Source: Cyclobacteriaceae bacterium (lineage in GTDB: Bacteria > Bacteroidota > Bacteroidia > Cytophagales > Cyclobacteriaceae). From it: a stretch of DNA of 37,958 bases. Shown in pieces: positions 16,713 through 25,045 of this stretch; position 1 is the stretch's first letter, and each line of letters starts with the position of its first letter. Below the pieces are notes generated by a model. The model saw only the letters and a list, made by a program, of their open reading frames with translations, was not told the DNA's origin and did not search any database. A program made the translations under genes and the position numbers. The stretch lies in the NCBI GenBank assembly GCA_020436085.1, contig JAGQYM010000045.1, forward strand, positions 1 through 37,958. Reading direction: 5' to 3'.

Positions 16713-16757
16713 GGTTTTCTAGGGTCTTAAACATCTCCCAGCCCAAAAAACGATTGC

Positions 16758-19259
16758 TTAGAGCTGCAACTGTGCTGTGAAAAAGACTCCGAACTTTCGG
16801 GCATCAGGCTTATCGAGGTAAGACAGCCTGTGAATGAAATCAACACGAAAGATTTTAAATATGTTTTCTATTCCATAGCCGACCTCCATATACGGCTTGC
16901 CGTCATTGAAGTAGCCTACCTGTGAGGCTGTCTCGCCTGTTGGTGTAAGGAGTGAAATCAGGTCACGATTTGATTGGCGCATTCCCCCTACGATCACATT
17001 GGTGGTGGCCAGCAAACGCCATTTCAATTTATTGAGTAGCGGAATTCTGTTGAGCAGAAAACCTTCGAGGTATTGGCGGTATTGAAGTGAGAAATAATGA
17101 TCGCTGACGAACTCGCCAAAATCCATGAGGTTGTAAGTCACTGAGGAATAGAACGGTGACTGATTACCAAGATGAAGAGTAAGTAATGGGTAAGGCAAAG
17201 TATTGAAAACATACTCGCCAGTAAAGGTAAGATTACCTACTCCCAAAGGTCCGGTTTTTATTCGCTTCTTGATATTCAGTCTTAGACGATCGTAGTCAAA
17301 ATCGCTATTGAATACTCCGCTAAAGCCGTGGGTATATTTGAGCGTAATAACTGGCCATTTATTTGTTCCTAAACTGATCCGTTCGTTGTCATTCTGTATG
17401 AAAAGTTCGTCACGTGCATATCGTGACTCAACACTAACTTCTGAGGATTGAAAATTCTCGAGCACGGTTCCGCTGACATCTCCGGGCTGAGGCAGGTATC
17501 CAAAATTAAAGGTAGGATCGAATGTCCAGTGGCGGAACGATATCTTTTGTGAATAGCCTTTGAACAGCTCGCGCTGCATACCTAGATAGTACTCATCGAA
17601 GTAATAACCTCTTCTAAAATTACCCCACTTGGTGGCTGCCAGGAAAATTGGATTGTCTGCGAGACTCTCCTCATCTATTCCTAGTCGGGTTAAGTCACTT
17701 CGGTATCGAACGGAAAGGGTGGTCCATCGGTGTTTGGACAAGATTCTCTGTGCGGACAGATAATACTTGAAACGTTCATCATCGAAGCCATATGCCAACT
17801 GTGCATGATAAATCCAATGCTTGCTAAACTTATAGGTTGTCTTAATACCTCCCTGAACTCTGATCCCCTCTATCCTATTCCAGGCCATCAAGCCGAGGTA
17901 AGGACCGACTTCAACTTTGCCCAAATTGTAATAGCCATCGAGCAATACCTTGAAGATGTCAGTGTAAGTCTTAACTATCGGAATGTTTCGCAAGGTGTCA
18001 ATCATCTTGTAAACACTTTTTTCTGTATCGCTAAGCGGTTCATGACGGAGGGTGTCCCAAACATTTTCATCTTCAGTTTGGGTAGCGTCTTCTGCGATCT
18101 CAATGGCCCTTTCATAAAAGGCCGGTTCGTAAGGTTTATTGGTAACAAAGTTTTTGTTACTGGTATAAAACTTGGCGAGCATTCCGGCATTCTGTTTACC
18201 AAGTTCGCTCACATCAATGAGTACACGGTTTTTTACAGGCAGCCAGGAGCTTCGGTCCGTCCGTGAGAGCTCTTGCTGAATTCTGATTTTTTCAATGAAG
18301 TTGAGATTGGCTTGTTTGCCAACATTGGCATCAATTTGTTTTAAGGCATACCCATTCTTGGTGATCCACATGGTACCTGTAAAGGCCAGATCAGAGGTGC
18401 TTTTGGGATAAAAGTCGAGGCGATAGCAAAATTCATCACCAATATTCAAACTATCTGTAAGGTCGTATTCGTAGTAAATCCTCCATCCGTCAGCGATCGG
18501 TGACACGAACTCTTTTGTAACGATATTCAGCCAGTTTTGGTAGAAGTTGTACTCTTGAAAAGATGATCCAATGACTTGTGTGACTGTGGACCCGTCTTCA
18601 ACTCCAATACCGTTGATCTTGGATTTTAGTATCTGCTCCTTCTTAAGTGAAGGATTGTCTCTGTAATAAACTTTTGAAACACTCTCCGTGATAAATAATG
18701 GCAATATTGGTTTGCCATCCTCTCCGGCAATGCGCTCCACGCTGTCGAGCACCTGGGTAATCTTTCTTACGATTTTTCGCTCGCGGAATTTGTCCGAAAG
18801 ATTGTCTACATCAATCTCAATCTTTGTATAGGTATCATACTCATAAGCAGAAAGCTTCCTTTTGTCGTTCTCAGACTTATTTTTAATAACGTTTCGCATG
18901 ATGGGCCATGCAGGGTTCTCCCCTGCCACCACTACAATTTCCTGAAGGCTGATCACATCCTCTTGTAACTGAAAATTGATGGTCTGGGCAGCACCTCGAA
19001 CTACTGCCTTTGTCTTGGGTTTGTACCCTACATAGCTAGCGATAATGGAATCGGACGGTGAAAAAGTTGAAAGAGAGAAATTTCCATCAAAGTCAGTGGT
19101 GACACCTACGGTTGTGCCCTTGAAAACAATGTTAGCAAACGGCACGGGGTCACCTGAATTGGCGTCAGTCACCTTACCGGAAACCTTAGTCTCCTGACAA
19201 AGCGCGCTAAATCCAAAAAACAGTAAGATTGAAAAGAGGAACCAGAACCTAAATCTCAC
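16758..19259 (-). CDS. DUF5686 outer-membrane barrel with N-terminal carboxypeptidase-regulatory domain
   Basis: A protein of about 833 residues, probably in the outer membrane. After the signal peptide ([18 protein letters not shown]) comes a CarboxypepD_reg-like Ig domain ([20 protein letters not shown] ... [10 protein letters not shown] ... VGYKPK). The DUF5686 part follows, beginning near [20 protein letters not shown], and ends in alternating aromatic strands typical of a beta-barrel. The start is uncertain. GTG 19259 gives the better signal peptide and leaves a TATTTTTG box (19293-19286) as promoter; ATG 19304 would add 15 residues and engulf that box. The family is widespread in Bacteroidota and of unknown function. 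The gap to the upstream sanA-like gene is short. Confidence 0.85.
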   Translation of the reverse strand: MRFRFWFLFSILLFFGFSALCQETKVSGKVTDANSGDPVPFANIVFKGTTVGVTTDFDGNFSLSTFSPSDSIIASYVGYKPKTKAVVRGAAQTINFQLQEDVISLQEIVVVAGENPAWPIMRNVIKNKSENDKRKLSAYEYDTYTKIEIDVDNLSDKFRERKIVRKITQVLDSVERIAGEDGKPILPLFITESVSKVYYRDNPSLKKEQILKSKINGIGVEDGSTVTQVIGSSFQEYNFYQNWLNIVTKEFVSPIADGWRIYYEYDLTDSLNIGDEFCYRLDFYPKSTSDLAFTGTMWITKNGYALKQIDANVGKQANLNFIEKIRIQQELSRTDRSSWLPVKNRVLIDVSELGKQNAGMLAKFYTSNKNFVTNKPYEPAFYERAIEIAEDATQTEDENVWDTLRHEPLSDTEKSVYKMIDTLRNIPIVKTYTDIFKVLLDGYYNLGKVEVGPYLGLMAWNRIEGIRVQGGIKTTYKFSKHWIYHAQLAYGFDDERFKYYLSAQRILSKHRWTTLSVRYRSDLTRLGIDEESLADNPIFLAATKWGNFRRGYYFDEYYLGMQRELFKGYSQKISFRHWTFDPTFNFGYLPQPGDVSGTVLENFQSSEVSVESRYARDELFIQNDNERISLGTNKWPVITLKYTHGFSGVFNSDFDYDRLRLNIKKRIKTGPLGVGNLTFTGEYVFNTLPYPLLTLHLGNQSPFYSSVTYNLMDFGEFVSDHYFSLQYRQYLEGFLLNRIPLLNKLKWRLLATTNVIVGGMRQSNRDLISLLTPTGETASQVGYFNDGKPYMEVGYGIENIFKIFRVDFIHRLSYLDKPDARKFGVFFTAQLQL

Positions 19260-19351
19260 ACCGTATCGCACTGTGGTACAAAACACAAAAATAGCAATAT
19301 TCAATTACCTAAAGATGCATTTTAACCTCTCGAAGATGCACCTAACGATTG

Positions 19352-19999
19352 TTAAAGCTGAATAGGTTCCTTCTGACCCAAATGACGGGGTTCGGTCTTC
19401 AAAATATAAAGATCCAGCACGGCTTTGGCCCGGGCCAGGTACTCACGCCAATGCACAAATTCCGTTTCTGATTCATCAGGAATACCCGCCACATAGGCAA
19501 TGGCATCGATGTCGTAGTATTCGGAAATAAATAGTGCCCGGTAGCTATGGAAAGCTTGCGTTACAATTGTGATCTCGTTTTGTCCAAAGATTTCCTTGCT
19601 CCTGACTATTGAGTCCAAGGTGCGAAGCCCGGCATAATCAAGAGTAATGGCAGAAGAGGGAACACCTAATTTCACAAGCGCCTTTTGCATCTCTGCAGGC
19701 TCATTGTAGTACTTAGTGCGGTTGTCGCCACTGACGATGAAATGCTTGATTTTACCCTGTTTAAACAGTGTAGCTGCAGATTCCATCCGTGATTTGAAGA
19801 ATGGATTCGGTTGGCCACTCGTCAACCATCGACTGGTACCGAGCACCAAAGCTACGGGATGGTGTGCAAGGCTATCAAACTCAACAAAGACCTTGTCCTT
19901 TGTGCTGTTGACGATCCACAGGTTAGATAAAACCACAAAAAGGATGACGATGACAAACAGATAAAAAAATTGCCGGAGCAACCACGAAATAGCCCTCAT
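19352..19999 (-). CDS. SanA/ElyC/YdcF-family (DUF218) membrane protein
   Basis: A 215-residue protein with one N-terminal membrane anchor (about 9-28, FFYLFVIVILFVVLSNLW). The rest is a DUF218 Rossmann-like domain facing outward: VALVLGTSRW (about 49-58), the loop IVSGDNRTKYYNEPAEM, LDYAGLRTLDS and VTQAFHSYRALF. The C-terminal REYLARAKAVLDLYI is typical of the SanA branch. SanA-type proteins affect envelope permeability and vancomycin sensitivity in enterobacteria, possibly through peptidoglycan or lipid-carrier metabolism; the reaction is unsettled. It lies 30 nt downstream of trmH on the same strand, so co-transcription is likely. Confidence 0.86.
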   Translation of the reverse strand: MRAISWLLRQFFYLFVIVILFVVLSNLWIVNSTKDKVFVEFDSLAHHPVALVLGTSRWLTSGQPNPFFKSRMESAATLFKQGKIKHFIVSGDNRTKYYNEPAEMQKALVKLGVPSSAITLDYAGLRTLDSIVRSKEIFGQNEITIVTQAFHSYRALFISEYYDIDAIAYVAGIPDESETEFVHWREYLARAKAVLDLYILKTEPRHLGQKEPIQL

Positions 20000-20029
20000 A
20001 TAGACAGAACAAAAAAAGCCGTGGTAAAG

Positions 20030-20710
20030 TTAGGTAATTGATTCCAGAAACTTCCGTTCAATCATTTCAGCATTACGTACCAATTTGCGGTACCATTCCA
20101 ACCTTAATTGTTTTCTTTCTTCTGCGCTGAGATGCCAGTCGACCGATGATTCTTTTAGTTTGTTAGTGAGTTCGTGCAAGCAGATGGCTGCGCTCACGGA
20201 TAAATTCAAACTTTCGGTGAATCCAAACATGGGGATTGTCACTTTGCAATCCGCCATCTCAATAGCGGTATCTGAAAGTCCGTGAAGTTCGTTGCCCATC
20301 ACCACTGCAATTTTTTGCGATACGTCTACTTCCTGAATTGTAAGATTTGCGGAAGGCATCGTGGCAAGTATTTTATATCCAGAAGCTTTGAGGGACTGAA
20401 GACATTCGCTGGAGTTGTCTTTTTCCTTTTGTGCATGTTTTTTAATCGTGAGCCATTTGTTGGCTCCTCGCAGCACACGTTTATTTAGTGCATACTTGCT
20501 GAGGTTCTCAATGAGGTGAATATCCTGTATGCCAAAGCACTCGGCTGTGCGAAACACGGCACTGGCATTCTGAGATTGAAATGTGTCTTCAAGTACAATT
20601 GTGAGATGTCGTGTGCGCTTATCGAGAACCTCTTCAATGGTGCCCTTTTTGTGATCGCTCACATATTGGGCAAGATGCTCGATGATCAATGTATCGGACG
20701 GTGAGGACAT
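20030..20710 (-). CDS. trmH: tRNA (guanosine-18-2'-O)-methyltransferase, SpoU/TrmH family
   Basis: A 226-residue SPOUT methyltransferase. Motif 1 is NASAVFRTAECFGIQDIHLI, motif 2 VVMGNELHGLSDTAIEMAD and motif 3 IPMFGFTESLNLSVSAAICL, the knot that binds S-adenosylmethionine. The N-terminal TRHLTIVLEDTFQSQNASAV matches TrmH closely, so Gm18 methylation of tRNA is the best call; another SpoU-type target remains possible. It starts only 50 nt from the divergent YCF48-like gene. An exact TATATTTG box 10 nt ahead of the ATG implies a very short 5' leader. Confidence 0.9.
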   Translation of the reverse strand: MSSPSDTLIIEHLAQYVSDHKKGTIEEVLDKRTRHLTIVLEDTFQSQNASAVFRTAECFGIQDIHLIENLSKYALNKRVLRGANKWLTIKKHAQKEKDNSSECLQSLKASGYKILATMPSANLTIQEVDVSQKIAVVMGNELHGLSDTAIEMADCKVTIPMFGFTESLNLSVSAAICLHELTNKLKESSVDWHLSAEERKQLRLEWYRKLVRNAEMIERKFLESIT

Positions 20711-20720
20711 TATTGTAAAA

Positions 20721-20728
20721 CAAATATA
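20721..20728 (-). promoter_or_regulatory. Candidate -7 element for trmH
   Basis: The minus-strand TATATTTG is an exact TAnnTTTG match 10 nt before the trmH ATG. The matching -33 region would fall around 20748, inside the longer frame of the divergent gene, which favours that gene's downstream start at 20761. Confidence 0.4.
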
Positions 20729-20760
20729 ACTTTATGATGAAACTTCCTTTCGTTGCCTGC

Positions 20761-21774
20761 ATGTCTAAAAAAATTCTGCTCCTTCTATCTTTAATTTTAT
20801 TCATCGGTAGTCAACCCATATTGGCTCAGCTTGGATTAACACCCGTTGCTACCAGTGTTGAATCTTCCTTCCGGGGGCTTTCTGTGGTGGACGATAATGT
20901 GGCATGGGTAAGCGGAAGTAAAGGCACGGTGGGTATTACTGTAGATGGTGGAAGTACGTGGCGTTTTACTATCGTACCTGAACATGATGCATCGGACTTT
21001 CGATCGATATACGCGTTTGATGAAAGGAAGGCGGTGATTGCCAATGTGGGTTCTCCTGGTCATATTTTAGTCACCAACGACAGCGGTAAAAGTTGGCAGG
21101 TGGTTTACACCAATTCGCACGAGGCGGCTTTCATCGATGGTGTTGACTTTTGGGATAAGAGTAACGGGCTGATGTACGGTGATCCAATTGATGGGAAAAT
21201 GCTAGTCATTATGACTTCCGATGGAGGATCTACGTGGCAAGAATTACCGGGGCCTGTGCTTGCTGAGGGTGAGGCTTCTTTTGCTGCGAGCGGAACGGGT
21301 ATTCGCTGTTATGCAAAAGACAAAGTGATGATATCGACCGGTGGCCTCACGTCACGTTTATGGAATGGACAACCTGCCCGAGGTGTGTGGTCGGCTATTG
21401 AGGTACCAGTTGTTCAAGGTCAGCCTGCTACAGGAATATATTCGTTCGCGATTAAGTCCAGGCTTTTGGTTGCTGTGGGTGGTGACTATACGAAACCGGA
21501 GGCGTCTGAGAAGCAGAGTTTACTTTCAACAGATTTTGGAAAACGCTGGGCTGATTCCAACACCCCTACTCGTGGCTATCGGGAATGTGTAGAGTGGATA
21601 GACAACAACCGACTGCTTGATGTTGGCCCCACGGGAATGGACGTATCAAATGATCGCGGTATAAATTGGCAACCGTTGAATGACGAGAAAGGTTATCATG
21701 TAGTTCGCAAGGCGAGAAAAGGATCGCTGATAGTGGCGGCTGGCGCGAAAGGCCAAATTGCTATCATAAAATAA
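20761..21774 (+). CDS. Exported YCF48/BNR-type beta-propeller protein
   Basis: A secreted protein of 337 residues. ATG 20761 is chosen over ATG 20734 because it begins a clean signal peptide (MSKKILLLLSLILFIGSQ, exit at LAQ) and leaves room for the trmH promoter. The mature part repeats BNR/Asp-box units: ITVDGGSTWRF, VTNDSGKSWQVV, MTSDGGSTWQELP, LSTDFGKRWADS and VSNDRGINWQPL. This fits a six- or seven-bladed propeller related to the YCF48 photosystem II assembly factor. In non-photosynthetic Bacteroidota such proteins are often labelled oxidoreductase without evidence; the role here is unknown. It is the third BNR propeller in this window and much shorter than the two VPS10-like proteins. 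Confidence 0.83.
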   Translation: MSKKILLLLSLILFIGSQPILAQLGLTPVATSVESSFRGLSVVDDNVAWVSGSKGTVGITVDGGSTWRFTIVPEHDASDFRSIYAFDERKAVIANVGSPGHILVTNDSGKSWQVVYTNSHEAAFIDGVDFWDKSNGLMYGDPIDGKMLVIMTSDGGSTWQELPGPVLAEGEASFAASGTGIRCYAKDKVMISTGGLTSRLWNGQPARGVWSAIEVPVVQGQPATGIYSFAIKSRLLVAVGGDYTKPEASEKQSLLSTDFGKRWADSNTPTRGYRECVEWIDNNRLLDVGPTGMDVSNDRGINWQPLNDEKGYHVVRKARKGSLIVAAGAKGQIAIIK

Positions 21775-21795
21775 AAGGGCCTTTCGGCCCCTTTA
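21773..21795. terminator. Bidirectional terminator between convergent genes
   Basis: AAAGGGCC, loop TTTC and GGCCCCTTT form a stem with one bulged C. The minus-strand side is followed by TTTTATTTTAT; the plus side has a weaker T run. It begins at the plus-strand stop codon and serves the converging genes ending at 21774 and 21817. Confidence 0.75.
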
Positions 21796-21816
21796 TCAAT
21801 TTAAACCAAGAAACAC

Positions 21817-22866
21817 CTACTTCACTTTCTCTCCGTTCAGACCTGCCTCTAACTTGGACAGCGTCAGGTCCAAAAATTCATTTACTGCTTTACCGACCTC
21901 ACGTGTGTAGTCGGCAGCATCGCATGTGATGGAATTTGTAAGTTCAACGGAAGAATTTTCAACCGTAAAAAATGGGGCATACGATGGCACTGTCGTTACC
22001 TTTTTGGATGCTTGTGATTTGAAATCTTGTTGAGCGAATACACCATCAATGGCGACCGGATCGGTCAATAAGATCTCAAGACCTTTGTCGGGACTGGCTG
22101 CACCGGGCTGCTTCATCTTGCCGGACACATAGGTAGCTCTTGCATTTTCCAGGCGCAGATATGCACCTCCCTTGATCTTGACCGTGCCGAGTGCAGACTT
22201 GGGGTCGAGGTAGATACTAGGAACGTTAATCGCAATGTCTACCACAATCATATCCTCTAACTCTTCCGACACGCGAGGCAAACCTTTGTGATAAAATGAT
22301 GACGAGAACTCTGACTGAGAGGCTCCTCCCATGGAAGCCATAAATCCTTGCTTCTCTTTTCCCTTGCTAGTCACTCGTTTTACATGATATGAAAACCCTT
22401 CTGGAACCACCATCAGGCTACCCTTGATTTGCTCCTGATTGATTCTTGGCCCATCCAGTAACTCGTCATCTTCGAAGAAACCGAGATTGGGATAGTCTTT
22501 AGAACTGTAAATTTCCATTCCCATTCCCTTGAGTTTGTTTACATATCCATTGAAGATTTCGTTTGTCAGTTTCTGCAAGTCATCTGCGTTTACGCCTTCT
22601 ACTCCAACAGCCAATCGCGCGGTCGCATTTCCTGTGTAGGAACCTCCACCCAACTGCCGTCCTCCATAGATTGTCTTCTCTGCTTCGGCAATCATTTGGT
22701 AGTACACCTTAAAATTTTTGATGAATACTTTTTTCGGAGCTTCGTTGAAGTTCCTTGACTTTACCTGAATGACGTTGATTTTCTTCTCAGTTATCATTTG
22801 GGCCTCACTGATCGTTGATATGGCTAGCAGGACAACAAGCGAGACCACGCTGCTGTAAGGTTTCAT
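21817..22866 (-). CDS. Secreted protein of unknown function
   Basis: A 349-residue protein starting at ATG 22866 (MKPYSSVVSLVVLLAISTI, signal exit near SEAQ). The frame continues 75 nt upstream without features. Mature blocks include an early VKSRNFNEAPKKVFIKNFKV, GGRQLGGGSYTGNATARLAVG, a middle region with VPEGFSYHVKRVTSKGKEKQ, a beta-rich MIVVDIAINVPSIYLDP and a C-terminal helix DYTREVGKAVNEFLDLTLSK. No lipobox, membrane segment or catalytic motif is visible. I do not recognise the family. It looks like a soluble periplasmic or secreted protein and converges on the YCF48-like gene across a shared terminator. Confidence 0.75.
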   Translation of the reverse strand: MKPYSSVVSLVVLLAISTISEAQMITEKKINVIQVKSRNFNEAPKKVFIKNFKVYYQMIAEAEKTIYGGRQLGGGSYTGNATARLAVGVEGVNADDLQKLTNEIFNGYVNKLKGMGMEIYSSKDYPNLGFFEDDELLDGPRINQEQIKGSLMVVPEGFSYHVKRVTSKGKEKQGFMASMGGASQSEFSSSFYHKGLPRVSEELEDMIVVDIAINVPSIYLDPKSALGTVKIKGGAYLRLENARATYVSGKMKQPGAASPDKGLEILLTDPVAIDGVFAQQDFKSQASKKVTTVPSYAPFFTVENSSVELTNSITCDAADYTREVGKAVNEFLDLTLSKLEAGLNGEKVK

Positions 22867-22988
22867 AGGCGTTATATTTTTTGGTTTCGTGATCAAAGGT
22901 GCCACGGTCGGACGGAAGTATCCATCCCACGATGAAGGCATATTGGCATACCGTGAAACCCGCAGTAAAAAATGTGGGCCGGTGCTAA

Positions 22989-23474
22989 CTACCCACCAGC
23001 AGTGCTTGATTGCACAGAAATGAAGGGCTCGTGTTTGATGGGGAAATTACAAGAGTTGGCAATGAAACAGAGTTTATTAGCATCGTGATGCAGCTCCGTT
23101 GCCTTATCCAGTTTCGAGATATCGGTGATCACGATCTCCGGTCGCAGGATAACTTCACGAAATCTTCCTCCTCCGTCTGGCGTCTCTTCCATGGTGCCGC
23201 TGGCTTTGTCTAAGTATTTGGTGATCACTATCCCATTGACAGCGCAGAGGTGGAGATACCAGAGCATATGACAAGAGGACAATGAGCTTACCAACAACTC
23301 TTCGGGATTGTATCGGGATGGATCTCCTCTAAAGCTGGGATCGGATGATCCGGGAAACTCTGGCTTGCCTTCTGATTGAATGACGTGATTGCGACTGTAT
23401 GCGCGATAATCTTTTGTACCCTGACCGAGATTGCCGGTCCACTCCATAGTAATGTTATAGTGATGAAGTTTCAT
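22989..23474 (-). CDS. OsmC-family protein, second copy type
   Basis: A 161-residue OsmC-fold protein of a different branch from the one at 9644. It has SSLSSCHMLWYLHLCAVNGI with Cys68 and Cys77, and ANKLCFIANSCNFPI with Cys136 and Cys142. The conserved pair for peroxide reduction is most likely Cys68 with one of the last two; the extra cysteines are unusual for the short OsmC form. The Arg-containing loop SFRGDPSRYNPEELL precedes the first Cys. Such proteins reduce organic hydroperoxides using lipoyl or thiol donors. The gene has about 120 nt before the next gene downstream and 37 nt after the one upstream; its own promoter is not obvious. Confidence 0.88.
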   Translation of the reverse strand: MKLHHYNITMEWTGNLGQGTKDYRAYSRNHVIQSEGKPEFPGSSDPSFRGDPSRYNPEELLVSSLSSCHMLWYLHLCAVNGIVITKYLDKASGTMEETPDGGGRFREVILRPEIVITDISKLDKATELHHDANKLCFIANSCNFPIKHEPFISVQSSTAGG

Positions 23475-23511
23475 TAGATAGATTTTAAAAAAATATAAGC
23501 TAAAACCGAAC

Positions 23512-24309
23512 TCACTGCGATTGCAGCTGCGACACCTGTGATGTAAAGTTCTTGATCTTGTTACCTTTTTTAATAAACACGTAGGCTACCGCACCTGGCC
23601 AGAAAACAATCAGCAGTAATACAAACACACCTACGCTGAAGTCGCTCTTTGGTGGCTCTACGACTACATCACGGCTCGACATCACTTCGTGTTTCAGTTT
23701 ATTGAGATCGTCCACGGAAATAGTTGTGCCGCAATATCTACAGGTAGGCAATTGTGAAAAGTGAAGTGAAACCTTCTGGTTTAAGTTGTTTCCACAACCC
23801 GGGCAGTTTGCCACCACGACATACTCTGCCATTAGCTTACCATCTACAATCTTATCCTGATCGGATTGGTAAACAAAGTAAACGTTTCGTTGCGCGTTAA
23901 TTTCCTTTAGATGCTTTAGGATAAAATCTCTGCTAAGTCCCAGTGACACTGCCAGGTCCTGCACTTTGGATTCACCTGAACGATCGAGCGCATCCCAGAT
24001 GCTTATGATCTTTTTTTCGCGCGAACGATAAAACAAGCCAATAGCAAGGATCACAAATCCATTGATACCAATGATGGTTCGAATCTTTGGAAATCCACTA
24101 TATGTGATTACGGTGTCTGCACCGTGCTCTGCAATGATCTCATCATCAGTGCGACCGTCTCTGTCCTCCCACTTGAGCGTAGAGCCGTTGGTGATGGTAA
24201 GTTCGTAGTACGATCGTGGGTCCGCGAAAATACTTATCGCTGCAACTATTATAAGTAAGACACCGATTGAGATAAAGTAGTTGTCGATTTTGTAGATGTC
24301 CTTTGCCAT
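23512..24309 (-). CDS. Three-TM protein with winged-helix-like and zinc-ribbon segments
   Basis: A 265-residue protein with an unusual layout. TM1 is about 12-29, then an outside loop; TM2 is about 77-94. A cytosolic region follows, whose first part (about 101-150) resembles a winged helix (IWDALDRSGESKVQDLAVSL, then GLSRDFILKHLKEI). A four-Cys zinc ribbon comes next (C169-P-G-C172 ... C190-R-Y-C193), and TM3 is about 226-247 with a Lys-rich tail. Winged helix plus ribbon on a membrane anchor suggests sensing or protein-protein contact, possibly DNA binding at the membrane, but no experiment-based family name comes to mind. Neighbours are an OsmC protein and a UDG-like protein, without obvious linkage. 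Confidence 0.75.
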   Translation of the reverse strand: MAKDIYKIDNYFISIGVLLIIVAAISIFADPRSYYELTITNGSTLKWEDRDGRTDDEIIAEHGADTVITYSGFPKIRTIIGINGFVILAIGLFYRSREKKIISIWDALDRSGESKVQDLAVSLGLSRDFILKHLKEINAQRNVYFVYQSDQDKIVDGKLMAEYVVVANCPGCGNNLNQKVSLHFSQLPTCRYCGTTISVDDLNKLKHEVMSSRDVVVEPPKSDFSVGVFVLLLIVFWPGAVAYVFIKKGNKIKNFTSQVSQLQSQ

Positions 24310-24380
24310 CGAGATTTAAATCGACATCAAGTTAAAAATATGGCTTGAACATCCAGCAAAAATATCTGGTATGTGCCTTT

Positions 24381-24950
24381 TTAAATTAGTTCTTTGACTT
24401 GTTTTCTGAGTTGTGGAAGCAATTTCTTTCCAAACCACGGGTTCTTTTTCAACCAGATGTTGTTGCGTGGGCTCGGATGCGGCAAAGGGAAAACTTTAGG
24501 GCCATACTGGTCAAAGGACTTTACTGTTTCAGTCAGGCTCGACCTGGCACTATCACCCAGATAATACTGCTGTGCATACTGACCAATAAGAATAGTGAGA
24601 TGTACCTTACCTACGGCTTTGAATATCTTATCGTGCCAGTTTGGGGCACACTCCTCTCTTGGCGGAAGGTCACCGCTTGATCCTTTACCCGGGTAGCAAA
24701 ATCCCATGGGGACGAGCCCTATCCGGGTCTCATCATAAAAGATGGCATCATCCACTCCCAGCCATTCCCGAAGTCGATCTCCGCTGGCGTCTTGCCACGG
24801 TATACCTGAGTCATGAACTTTTCTGCCGGGAGCCTGTCCTATGATCATTATCCTCGCTCCTTTTCCAAACTGGAAGACTGGATTTGGCCCCAGAGGCAGA
24901 TGCTTTCGGCACAGCGTGCACGACTTTATCTCTTGCTTAAGTTTTTTCAC
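24381..24950 (-). CDS. Uracil-DNA glycosylase-family protein with four Fe-S-type cysteines
   Basis: A 189-residue UDG-superfamily protein. Motif A is GQAPGRKVHDSGIPWQD (38-54), followed by GDRLREWLGV; motif B is PLPHPSPRNNIWLKKNPWF. Cys11, Cys14, Cys85 and Cys101 have the spacing of the 4Fe-4S ligands of family 4/5 uracil-DNA glycosylases. It probably removes damaged bases, but the GQAPG form differs from the GEAPG of proven family 4 enzymes, so the true substrate is uncertain. The protein is close in layout to a widespread, poorly characterised branch. It may be transcribed with the VPS10/BNR gene that lies 95 nt upstream on the same strand. Confidence 0.83.
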   Translation of the reverse strand: MKKLKQEIKSCTLCRKHLPLGPNPVFQFGKGARIMIIGQAPGRKVHDSGIPWQDASGDRLREWLGVDDAIFYDETRIGLVPMGFCYPGKGSSGDLPPREECAPNWHDKIFKAVGKVHLTILIGQYAQQYYLGDSARSSLTETVKSFDQYGPKVFPLPHPSPRNNIWLKKNPWFGKKLLPQLRKQVKELI

Positions 24951-25012
24951 GGCTAAAAATAACCGGGATCGTAAACAGAGTGTAAGTCAAGGCTTGATAA
25001 AATCGGGATTTT

Positions 25013-25045
25013 GTTGTCTGCCCGACCAAACATCGGGCAGTCAAC
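25013..25045 (-). terminator. Hairpin directly after the second VPS10/BNR gene, without a U tract
   Basis: CTGCCCGA and TCGGGCAG form a perfect 8-bp stem with a 7-nt loop; beyond a T/T mismatch, GTTG and CAAC extend it. The hairpin begins at the base after the minus-strand stop codon. On that strand it is followed by AAAATCCCG, so it may protect the 3' end or end transcription by another route rather than act as a classic terminator. Confidence 0.45.
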
